64,000 bases of DNA from Parnassius smintheus behrii (taxonomy: Eukaryota > Arthropoda > Insecta > Lepidoptera > Papilionidae): NCBI GenBank assembly GCA_036936625.1, contig JAUPFT010000001.1, forward strand, positions 42,530,579 through 42,594,578. Direction: 5' to 3'. Position numbers and translations under genes: made by a program. The notes beneath the pieces are model-generated. The model did no database searches. It saw only the letters and a list, made by a program, of their open reading frames with translations, and had not been told where the DNA came from. Below, piece by piece: positions 48,277 through 57,392 of the stretch. How positions within the stretch are numbered: the stretch's first letter is position 1; each line of letters begins with the position of its first letter.

Positions 48277-48297
48277 TACGTGCGTGTGTGTGTGTGT
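47474..48297. repeat. 824-bp TG to TGCG simple repeat
   Basis: Begins as (TG)n, becomes TG/TGCG mixtures from about 47560, and is almost pure (TGCG)n from about 47900, ending in TG again. Strict alternation of purine and pyrimidine favours left-handed DNA. All long frames in it (Val/Cys, Arg/Ala, His/Thr) are artefacts. Confidence 0.97.
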
Positions 48298-48339
48298 GCT
48301 AGTAACTAAGATAAGCTTGTAATGTTAGTCACTGGATAG

Positions 48340-48540
48340 TATTAGTAATTCATTTATACGGCAGTGTTTACGCTTTTACAACAAAATCCCAGAAAATGTT
48401 AAAAGTTTGTCAATAAACAAGTTTAAAAGTTAAAACTTTTTAGAATAAATTAAAGAAAAGTTGTACAAAAAGGGTTATTTTAAATTTAAGGAATACATGA
48501 ATGAAAATAACCCCTGAGAATGAGGTGACAGCTACTACGC
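48340..48540 (+). mobile_element. Jockey-like LINE (family D) fragment
   Basis: 'cgcttttacaacaaaatccc' and 'aaaaagggttattttaaatt' followed by 'gaaaataacccctgagaa' match the C-terminus at 15245-15390. Confidence 0.65.
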
Positions 48541-48559
48541 TGTTCTATTGAAATTCATT

Positions 48560-49600
48560 TAAAAAGTTGTACAAAAATATTGTAGTGATATATCATACAA
48601 ATATAAATATATCCATATTTGGCCTTGATATTGATCGAAAAACGTTTTTGTCTCTGCGTAGGGATTAGATCACAATGAGATTTTGTGTATCTTATGTATT
48701 TAAAAATCATAAGGCAAATTTCACGTTATGGATCTTTTCGCAACTGCCACGATACGAAGTTGGTATTCTAGAAGAACCTTAAAAATGGTAGTCGATTTTT
48801 TCCCTACGTAAGCATTTAAAGTTTTCATTATAGCCATGAACATAAAATATACTTTCCTCACTACTTAGTAACAAAAAGCTCAATGTCACAGGTCCATTTT
48901 AAAATTCTAGTGGAAGACTGCCATCTGTTGCGAATAGGTGCAAGGTAAGTATTGACATTGACTGTTTTATACCGATGAGATAGTACGTTTATGAAGAAGT
49001 GTTTCTTACGTTTTATTTGTGTTTAGTATTTATACATAAATAATTTGATAGTGTTAGGAATTATTTAATTGCTACGTTCAATTTATTTTAGACCTTTTCC
49101 TAGTGGTATATGGGTAGCTCCTTGGGTGCTCCCAACATATAAATGCAAGTAATAGACAATAGTTATTAGTAGCTCGCATAAAGTTTGTCGACGACGACTC
49201 CTCTCGCTTCCACCTACTGCGTCTCGCGGTCGCCTAGTTAGCACCGTCAACAACGCAGTCGTGCGTTCACGTGTGAAACGTCTTTAGATTTATTGCTCTC
49301 GCTCCGAAATTATACATTATTTTCTTGTTAAGATTTTGTTTGTTTTATGTTAGTGTTATTTTATATCAAAATGGGGAAAGGGGAAACCTATCATAGTGGC
49401 GAATGTGTTATTATTTTCAAGATTCTTGTTTTTCGAGAAAGAAAAATATATAGGTTCGCCTTTAATAAGTTTTAGTAACCAACGTCTTTTTTATAAATAA
49501 TTTTTCCTATGTTGATTTATTGCATTTGCAACTACTATTTTGTAACAATATTTTTGTCAACCGTATTAACAATCATCACGTAATGTCATGACGTCATTCG
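48560..49600. other. mostly unassigned; short transposase-like start at 49371
   Basis: A GC-richer block at 49170-49270 precedes a 35-codon frame from the ATG at 49371 beginning M-G-K-G-E-T-Y-H-S-G-E. It resembles the N-terminus of insect DDE transposases, but too little is present to assign. The rest is unassigned. Confidence 0.3.
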
Positions 49601-49604
49601 CAAA

Positions 49605-49795
49605 CTTTCTGAATCCACTACCCCATATCGTGTCGTGGGTTACGTAAGAGGCGACAAAGGGAAACTGTAACAGAAGACGGGCAGCAGCATCTTTCTGGTA
49701 ATAACTCAAATAAAAGCTGCGGTTGGTTGGCAATCTTTGGGTGAGGGCTATGTTCAGCGGCGGACATTTATATGCTTTCACGGAATGGTATCTAC
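49605..49795 (+). mobile_element. family C repeat
   Basis: 'aagaggcgacaaagggaaac', 'gaagacgggcagcagcatc' and 'gctatgttcagcggcggaca': the best-preserved short copy of the family here. Confidence 0.6.
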
Positions 49796-49799
49796 CCAG

Positions 49800-50305
49800 T
49801 AGACTTTAATGCGGAAAATAATCTGCTTACTGAAAATACAATACAAAGAGATGAAATAATTATTTATTATATTGATAAAAGAAAAGAGCTTACAATATAC
49901 CATCAAAAAGTTAGTTTTATATTTTCATGGAATAACTGAAGCATTAGCAAATACGAGCGCCGTATATTTTTAATTCATGTTCCTTACTAAACAGTTAATT
50001 AATACAAAAACTTCAAATAAGAGTATTATACGTATTATTATATAAAATGTATAAAAGTTCAAAAATATTTTGGGTCTCGTAAAAAGAGAAGAATAAAATG
50101 TATTTTCTTAATGATATCATGCAACTCAAGAAAGGGAAATGAATTTAATCGAGTAGGCACCGATGAATGAAAAAATAAATCTAATCTAGAATCTGGCCCA
50201 ATGGCTTTAGCAGTAGGTTAACCAAGCGGCTTGACTATTGACCTTCGCTTGTACTAAAATAATTACAAATGACGTAATAATGATACTTATTAAAATCGCA
50301 GCTAC
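49800..50305. other. no gene recognised
   Basis: AT-rich spacer between two retroposon copies. Nothing supported. Confidence 0.4.
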
Positions 50306-50309
50306 AACT

Positions 50310-50850
50310 ACTGACTAATTTGTTTAGCTTTGTAGAATTAGGTAGAAAAACTAGCATACCGGCCAGTACCCCAGTTCTAGCTCCTTCCAGTTGACCGCAT
50401 ACAGCGCTCAAAGCGCGCAAAGCGGCTCGAATCGTCGACGACCAAGTGCTCTCCGATCGGCTCACTCCGTTGGCGTTTCGAAGAGCTGTTACATGTTTTT
50501 GCATCTTCTATTGCATCTAGCATGGGGAGTACTCTGAGGGACAAAGCTCACGATACCATCCATACCGTCTGGATACTTGGCAGTCCACCACTGTACGTTT
50601 TCCTAGGAGTTTTCTTCCTCGTACGATCCCTCTGTGGAATCGTTTACCACTGGCAATTATTCATACTGATACGACTTAGGGACCTTCAAGAAACGAGCGT
50701 GCTCTTTTCTAAAAGGTCAGCAACGTACCTGCAATTTCCCTGCTGTTACAGTTGGTTATGGGCGGCGGTAGTCACTTTCCATCAGGTAACCGCGTGCTCG
50801 TTTTCCCGTCTTCGAAAAGAACTAACTTCTTCTAAAGACCTAACTTAAAA
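50310..50850 (+). mobile_element. Jockey-like LINE (family B) 3' end
   Basis: 'agtaccccagttctagctcc' then 'ggggagtactctgagggac' and 'cctcgtacgatccctctgtg', ending 'gttatgggcggcggtagtca' and 'cgtgctcgttttcccg'. Collinear with 30390-30770, frames broken. Confidence 0.7.
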
Positions 50851-51100
50851 TTTTGGTGGCAGTTTTATTATAACGTAAAAAAAAAAGAAAATACATTATT
50901 GTTACAAGAACACCGACGACTAAATGAACGTGAACGCAGTATGAGTGTGATGAAAATGTTTTGATATAGATATGTCATGTTGTGTATCTATAGTATTTTA
51001 AAATTTATACTTTAAATTAAATCTAACCCATAAATTTATAAACATTATTTCTAATACTAAAAACCTTAAAAATATATATTATAATAACTAAATTAAATTA

Positions 51101-53953
51101 TTAAAAAAGAGGTCCTTTAGGCAAGGTTCCGAAGATACTGGCAGCGTTTCCCCGTTGAATAGCTAGACTAATTCTTTGTCCGAGGTAACTGCCAGCTCTT
51201 CGGTCTCCTGTGACGTCGATTAACCTTTTTGCTATTTCCTTAAAAAGGCTTATAGCGCTAGGACCCCACGGACCAAGGGTCTCGACACCGAAAGGGACAA
51301 AAATATATTCGGAGCCTAGACCCCTGTATTTGCAAACTTTAGCCTTTTCTGCCGCTTCACAAGCCGCACCAGCTCTGTTGTTGGTTCCACGTAGATGGGA
51401 AGGGGCCAGCGTGTCTGAACAGGTTGCATCCCATACCAGCACCCGGCCCATCCTCCATGGAATCAAACTCATACCGTCCGGTCTCTTGCCATCGTCTCTT
51501 GCAATACCAGACGGCTCAAGTAGACTTGGCACGTTGACGGTGGCAAGAGACCGGCGTATGATATCGTTAAGTGCTGCATGTCTCGAGAAGCGACCTGCAC
51601 TTTTTTGGCATGATAGCCCGTGATATCCTAGCTTGTCGACGTCACTGCCACACGGACATTTATGAGGAGCGCAGACCGGAACCCCAAGCCGTAGACAGGT
51701 TGCGATTCGGAGCGTGTCAGGCTCAAGAAATGTTCCTGTATTTGACGAAGGATACGCGTGAAGCCAGTAGCCGGCCTCATGCGTACCCACGGCCAAAAGC
51801 CTAGCACGCGCCGAACCTGTACTAAAGCTCAAAAGATTGTCATAAGTCAATTTGCAGTTTATGTCGTCCCAGCTCCTCTCTGAATTTAGAGGAAATTGAA
51901 AATTTTGACCAGGGCATGTAATTAAGAAAGCGTTTCTAGCTTCTTCCAGGCCAGCAATCTCAAAGTTTGAAGGGGATGCCCTTAAAATTTTACTTATGAG
52001 ATTTGCTGAACTGTGGACAGAAGATAGGAAGGCTGGTAAAGAGACACTGGAAATTTTGCGAATTCCTAAACCACCATAACGGATGGGTAGGGATGCTTGG
52101 GTCCAAGATTGTTCGTTCATGTGTATATTAAGAATCGATTCTAAACTTATTTTGATTAAGTTGTCCACTTGTGTCAAAAGGTCTGGGTGATTCCAAAAGG
52201 AGCAGCAACGGAGCACATACGTAAATTTCGGGACAAAAAGGCAAGATTTTAAAATGCAAAGTGCATAATGTGGACTAATTTCAAGGAGACGGTCAGCAGA
52301 ATTTTGAAATTTAGCAATTGAATTATTAATATATTCTGAAATAGATTCGTTAAAAATTGGAGAACCTAAAAGGTAAAGGGAATTACTGTTAACTATTTTA
52401 ATATTTGGTGCCAAAGTATTAAATTTGTATTTTACGTCATTTAAATTTAAGTTGCAGTTATTTATAAAAAGTTCGCATTTGCTAAAGTTAAGCTCCAAAC
52501 CAATGGCTTCAAATTTATTTTTGATTGAAAAAAGGTCAGAAAATACAGTTTCCATATCACCTCCTAAGGTTCCGTCATCCAGATACCAAATATTGAATTT
52601 AGAATTTAAACTTTTGATTATGGGATTTATAGCCAAACTAAAAATTGCTGGTCCAAGGGGATCACCTTGTTGACAACCTACTTCCGAGGATAATTCATTA
52701 GATCGATATAACAATTTTGTTGGGTCAGCGTAACTGAGAAGAAGATAATTGTATATTTCGGGTATATGTTGATTTATTTCAGTCAGTAGGGTCCCCCTAT
52801 TTACCGAATTGAAAGCATTTTTGACATCAATTTTGAGCAACACGTCAGGATGTCCATATGTTAGGAAAGAACGTAGGGCATGGACGGCTGCCTCACACCC
52901 TCCTTTTACACCGAAGCCTAACTGTACGGGTTCAAATTCCGAATTTAATTTCTGTAAAATATGTCGAACAGCAATTTTGGAGGCCAGGCGTCGTAGTGTT
53001 GATCCAACAGCAATTGGTCTCACCCCTCCGTCCTTTTTGGTGAGAGCAATGAGGTTCGCGCCGAAAAGAATTGGAACAATTTCTGGATTGACATTACCGG
53101 AATACATAAAGTTAATTAATTTAGTGATTGAATTTACAAGTTGCTCACCCGCATCACCCACAGAATGCGATGTTAAGTCTTTCAAATGTTGCGGTGAGAT
53201 TCCATCCAAACCTGCAGCCGAACCTGGTTTAAAAGATAAAATGGCATCCGTTACATCTTTGTTTTGAATTTGAAGGCATGCTTGCCCTACTGTTGGTCGG
53301 TCGAAAAAATATGGGTTTACTGGAGCTAGAGGATGTTTTGACCGTAAAGCCTGAAGGGTGTCAGGGGTATCTGGTGAAAGTACCTCGTTTGAGAACAAAA
53401 GGCGAGCGGCACCTTTGAGATCTCCGTCACAGATTTTGTTTTCGATTAGTTTGTTGCGATTACGAGGGGCATCATGTTTGATTAGAGGTGCGGGAGAAGG
53501 TGAGGAGCTGACAGTACAGTTATTTTTAATCTTTTGTGTCAAGGATAAATTTGGTTTATCAGTTTTTGTTATATGTAGTGTGCTGTATGAAAATAAAAAT
53601 AGGTTCTGCCAGTCTTGAGTACAATTGCTTATGTAACATTTCTGGATTAATTGTGACAAATGTGTAGCAACGGTTATTCGAGCTCCTCGAGGGATTCTTT
53701 TAACTGTCTGTATACTATTTTTCAAATGGCTAAGATATGTGTGGAAAGGAGTTGGAAAGTTGTCTGCAAAAGTAGGCGTATTTGGAATAAAAGGGTGTAT
53801 GTCTAAAGGTGAACTGTTTTGGCTAATACATTTCCTGTGTGTTTTTGTAGTGTGTATGTTGAGGCCTTTTAAAGATTTGAATGACTTGTTGCACTGTGTA
53901 CATATAAGTGTTGCGTTTGCCGTGTCATCACTAGATTGGGTTACGGACTGCAT
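51101..53953 (-). CDS. restriction-like-endonuclease LINE, single intact ORF (950 aa)
   Basis: Single-ORF non-LTR retrotransposon polyprotein, translated right to left. Residues about 18-40 are a C2H2 zinc finger (C-x2-C...H-x4-H). A reverse transcriptase occupies about 230-520, with K-I-D-V-K-N-A-F-N-S, Q-Q-G-D-P-L-G-P and the catalytic Y-L-D-D. The C-terminus has a Cys/His knuckle (C-P-C...H...C) at about 770-785 followed by R-P-D-G and V-W-D-A-T, the core of the R2-type restriction-like endonuclease. There is no N-terminal apurinic endonuclease. TGA directly precedes the ATG in frame, so the start is fixed. No stop or shift is seen. Family knowledge: such proteins nick a target and copy their RNA into it, often at a specific site. 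The exact clade (R2, NeSL, R4, Hero and relatives) is not settled here. Confidence 0.85.
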   Translation of the reverse strand: MQSVTQSSDDTANATLICTQCNKSFKSLKGLNIHTTKTHRKCISQNSSPLDIHPFIPNTPTFADNFPTPFHTYLSHLKNSIQTVKRIPRGARITVATHLSQLIQKCYISNCTQDWQNLFLFSYSTLHITKTDKPNLSLTQKIKNNCTVSSSPSPAPLIKHDAPRNRNKLIENKICDGDLKGAARLLFSNEVLSPDTPDTLQALRSKHPLAPVNPYFFDRPTVGQACLQIQNKDVTDAILSFKPGSAAGLDGISPQHLKDLTSHSVGDAGEQLVNSITKLINFMYSGNVNPEIVPILFGANLIALTKKDGGVRPIAVGSTLRRLASKIAVRHILQKLNSEFEPVQLGFGVKGGCEAAVHALRSFLTYGHPDVLLKIDVKNAFNSVNRGTLLTEINQHIPEIYNYLLLSYADPTKLLYRSNELSSEVGCQQGDPLGPAIFSLAINPIIKSLNSKFNIWYLDDGTLGGDMETVFSDLFSIKNKFEAIGLELNFSKCELFINNCNLNLNDVKYKFNTLAPNIKIVNSNSLYLLGSPIFNESISEYINNSIAKFQNSADRLLEISPHYALCILKSCLFVPKFTYVLRCCSFWNHPDLLTQVDNLIKISLESILNIHMNEQSWTQASLPIRYGGLGIRKISSVSLPAFLSSVHSSANLISKILRASPSNFEIAGLEEARNAFLITCPGQNFQFPLNSERSWDDINCKLTYDNLLSFSTGSARARLLAVGTHEAGYWLHAYPSSNTGTFLEPDTLRIATCLRLGVPVCAPHKCPCGSDVDKLGYHGLSCQKSAGRFSRHAALNDIIRRSLATVNVPSLLEPSGIARDDGKRPDGMSLIPWRMGRVLVWDATCSDTLAPSHLRGTNNRAGAACEAAEKAKVCKYRGLGSEYIFVPFGVETLGPWGPSAISLFKEIAKRLIDVTGDRRAGSYLGQRISLAIQRGNAASIFGTLPKGPLF

Positions 53954-54260
53954 TCACAACAGTTAAATACAATAACAAAAAAGAATAACTTAAAACAAAT
54001 TAAAAAAAACACAATAAAGTAACTTAACAATTACACTGAAGATATAAAAAAGTCAAAGTCAAAATATGAAGGCTGCTTGTCTTGGTAACAAGACGCGTGC
54101 GTCGTTACGTAGGTGCGTCACAGGACGGTTCTGCAATTGGAAGCTGCAGTGTAAGAGATCCACGAACGTATGGCGTCGCTAGAACAAACGATGGCGGCCT
54201 TAGCAACCGTGTCTTGAAGTTATCATACGCGGACTAGAACTTTTCAAATACTGAACAGGT
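53954..54260 (-). other. probable 5' UTR of the RLE element
   Basis: Directly upstream of the ORF on the minus strand, with a GC-richer block at 54080-54225. The 5' boundary and any target duplication could not be placed; the 3' boundary lies between about 50855 and 50900, near an A run. Confidence 0.35.
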
Positions 54261-55060
54261 ACTGTAGTGGGAACAAAAACAAAATCCCCATGCGCAAATA
54301 TGAAAAATATCCCGACAAACTCTTATGTGGCTTTGCGGTACGATAGCTCTTCATCAGTCAATCAAATATATAGTATTTCAGAAATCCTTTGTTGCGAATT
54401 GTTTTGTTACATTTGGCATATTATGTCACAATCATGAAAAAATTTTTATGTCTCGTAGTTAATTTCAGATATTATATAAACCACTGTTATACTATTTAAA
54501 TCTATGACAACAATAAAAATTTCCTTTGTGCACTAAAATTTTACAATTAAAATGTATAGTTATTTTTATTAAAATATTTAGACAAAATAAACATAGTTGA
54601 CACCTGTCTATTTTCTTTTTTCTTTAATTATAATTTAATTTAAAATATTGTGTTGCATTTGTTTTTCGATTTCGGTTAACCGTCGTCATTGCAACATCGC
54701 CAGCAGTACAATTCTAATAAACAAAATACATATATTAAAATGTAATTATGGTAAATGAAAGTTGAAAATGTGACACGAATTCATATGCTTTATAAGTTAC
54801 ACGTTAAGTGTAAGTTACACGCTATCGCCTTTTATTTAGAATAAGATTATGATACAAAACTGATGAAAACGCAGTAACTAGAATTTTAAGCCAATTAAAA
54901 AATAACCAGTAGAAGATACGGGTAATAAGAAGCGAGTGATATTGTTTAACAAATAGTTATAAATTTATGTAACAAATATATATAAAATAATTCCAAATAA
55001 ATAATAAAAAATACAGATCCATTGACAAAAACTACTTTAACGGATTTTATTGCGCTGCAT
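54260..55060. other. no gene recognised
   Basis: AT-rich spacer. Nothing supported. Confidence 0.4.
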
Positions 55061-55062
55061 TA

Positions 55063-55600
55063 ACTTGATTTTAATTCCCGACATTTCGGGTGCTTTTCAG
55101 CACCCGTGGTCACGGGGGACTGAGGAGATTGACTTCCCGATGTCAATGTTAACCCAGAGTACTTTTTAAGCTTTTTGATTATTACATATGGTCCGATCAG
55201 CAGAATGAACCTATTGTGTCTTGAATTCTTGCATAGGTATGCTTGGGCTTTGTTTTAATTTTATTAATTTCAGGATCCCAAGTACTCAGCCTCCTTCCTT
55301 ATTAAAATTAGAATGTTTTTTTAATTTCAATAGCCTCACGTATCATCTTTGGTAGAAATCGATGTTCTTTCGCAAGGATTTGTGGTATGTCAAATCTGAT
55401 GTATTGGCGGGTACCGTCTAGTATATGATCTCAAACTGCAGACTTCTCAGAAAGTTGGTCACATCAGCTACCGCCCAGATCTCATTTACCCGTCCCACCC
55501 ATGTGGCGCTGACTAAATCGTTCTCTGATAACTTGACACCCAAATTAACAGACAATGTGTATTAATATTTCACTCTTCTCTTTAAGGATGCTAGTGGTCT
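55063..55600 (-). mobile_element. Penelope-like element fragment
   Basis: Read on the minus strand, about 55400-55290 gives F-D-I-P-Q-I-L-A-K-E-H-R-F-L-P and M-I-R-E-A-I-E-I-K-K, the C-terminal GIY-YIG-side region of Penelope-like elements in insects. The far end has 'cgacatttcgggtgcttttc' / 'agcacccgtggtcacggg', the hairpin-bearing terminus common to these elements. It is truncated and broken; the flank is cut by the gypsy LTR at 55607. Confidence 0.65.
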
Positions 55601-55606
55601 CTATAT

Positions 55607-55994
55607 TGTTGTGTGAATAAGTCAACTAGCGCCATCTAGTGTCAGGAACGAGAGCGAGGGGAGCTTTGCAGAGAATGACATCACCGATCTCTCGACCGAC
55701 AGCGCCACCCGAAGAACTAAGTTTCAAGAAAATCTATACTCAAACTCTCGGTACCTTACGTGTGTTTACTTGAACATTCCGGATATTTTGCTAATTTAAA
55801 TAAATAGTTGGCGCAAGATGCAATCGAGACAGAGTCGAACTCAGCGACACAAGCGAAGCTTCGGAGCGGAATAAAGTGAATTAATGTGTTTAATTATTAG
55901 TGTTTTAACTTTAATTTGTGTAAAGTAAATTAAAGTGTTAATTTAGGTAATTTTATCGGCAATTTTTATTGTCACGAACCTCAAGCTCGTAACA
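55607..55994 (+). repeat. 5' LTR of the Ty3/gypsy element
   Basis: Starts TGTTGTGTG and ends CTCGTAACA (TGTT/AACA termini). 388 bp, same length as the 3' copy. Confidence 0.95.
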
Positions 55995-55996
55995 AT

Positions 55997-56014
55997 TGGT
56001 GTCAGAAGTGGGAT
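55997..56014 (+). other. primer-binding site
   Basis: TGGTGTCAGAAGTGGGAT, two bases after the LTR. It starts TGG as expected for the complement of a tRNA CCA end, and looks like tRNA-Leu (from memory). Confidence 0.75.
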
Positions 56015-56020
56015 AAAATA

Positions 56021-57346
56021 ATGCCGATTTTACCTAAGGAGGAAACGGAGGGTGTCCGTACCCGAAGTCAACGCCAGCAGGAGACGGACCAGAGGAGATT
56101 TGGTGGTGCAACGCCGCAGATGTCTGAGGGCCAGCCGCCGGCTACGGAAGCCGGTCCGTCAGCAGCTTCTATGTCTGTGGTACCTGACTTAGGTGCTCTG
56201 ATGGTGATGCTGCAGGAGCAGGCTCGCCGACAGTAGGAACAGGCTCGCCGACAGGAGGAACAGGCTCGCCGACATTAGGAACAGGCTCGCCGACAGGAGG
56301 AACAGGCTCGCCAGCAGGCGGAACAGGCACGCCAGTTGAAAGAGCAGCTGCAGAGCGGACAGGAGGAACAGGCCCGTCAGCAGGCGGAACAGGCTCGTCG
56401 GTCGGAAGAACAGATGCTCCTCATGAAGGACCTTCACGCTACCTTTGGGAAAGAGATAAGGCAGGTGAAGGATAGGGTTGCTCAACACGACAACCGTCTG
56501 TCGGAAGCTGAAACCCGAATCGAAGAACATGAAACCCGAATCAACCATGTGAACAATCGGGTTGACAACGTGATGGCTGACGTGAAGAAAACGCTGAACG
56601 AACTCAAACTTGGGGATGGAACTACAGCTCCCGTAGTAGCTTCAGCACCTTCGCTACGTGGGTTCAAGGTGCCACCGATCGATGGGACTTCTTCCTGGTC
56701 AGCCTACAAAATCCAGTTCGAGGCTGTTATGAAAGCGAACGGCTGGAATAAAAGTCAGGCCATGACTGCTCTCACACTAGGCCTGCGCGACCAGGCCTTA
56801 ACAGTTCTGGAAGCTCTCGGTGAGGAAGTGACTTATGAGCAACTCCTTGAGGCATTGGAGGCGAGATATGGCGACGCTCCCCTGGAACACGAATTTCGTG
56901 CGCAGCTTAAAGATCGTGTGCAGTGCATCAACGAAAACCTGCAGCAGTGGGCTCTAGAAGTGGAGAAGCTGGTGCGAAAAGCATACCGGTCTGTACCTGC
57001 GCTCATTGAAGGGAACCTGGTGCAGACATTTATCGACGGCATCCGCGACTTGGAAGTCAGAGCTGCTGTGAGGCTCGGCCACCACGAGACGCTTAAGGAC
57101 GCCTTGGCCCATGCACTGGAAGTGGAAGCCGTGCGGCAGGATCATCGTTCCCATCGCGTCAGGGAGGTTGCAGCAGCTACAGTTCGCGACCGCAACAAAG
57201 GATACAGCCCAAGGTGCTATGGCTGTGGGGAAAAGGGCCATCTTCGATCCAGCTGCTCTAAGCGAACCCTAGAAAGGGAAGGTAAACGATCCCAGGAGGG
57301 TAGTGCGGCCAACAGCACCGCCCAGCAGCAGCAGGGAAACGAGTAA
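56021..57346 (+). pseudogene. gag of Ty3/gypsy element, two internal TAG codons
   Basis: One frame from the ATG at 56021 to TAA at 57344-57346 (about 440 codons), interrupted only by TAG at 56234-56236 and 56276-56278. It begins with a short Pro/Arg region, then a Gln/Arg/Glu-rich stretch of 21-bp repeats (about 56214-56400) and a coiled coil. The capsid-like domain spans about 56650-57150 and a zinc knuckle C-x2-C-x4-H-x4-C lies at about 57217-57260. Both TAGs replace GAG at the same place in the repeat unit. Without suppression the product would stop after 71 residues; an internal ATG at 56336 could give a shorter Gag. Confidence 0.85.
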
Positions 57347-57392
57347 AAGCCAGAACTGCGGGGCGGGTGCTGGCTGATGTTAAAAAAGCCCC
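57334..57392 (+). promoter_or_regulatory. candidate -1 ribosomal frameshift signal at gag-pol overlap
   Basis: The heptamer GGGAAAC (57334-57340) is in the slippery G-GGA-AAC phase relative to gag, two codons before its TAA. Seven bases later a six-pair stem can form (AGCCAG 57348-57353 with CTGGCT 57370-57375). Its loop holds GGGGC (57360-57364), able to pair with GCCCC (57388-57392). This arrangement is an H-type pseudoknot. The pol frame is -1 to gag. Confidence 0.7.

Noticed and set aside
47321..48322. Several frames of 70-284 codons on both strands
   Set aside because: Entirely products of the TG/TGCG simple repeat.
51210..53966. Several + strand frames up to 152 codons
   Set aside because: Shadows of the 950-codon minus-strand retrotransposon ORF.
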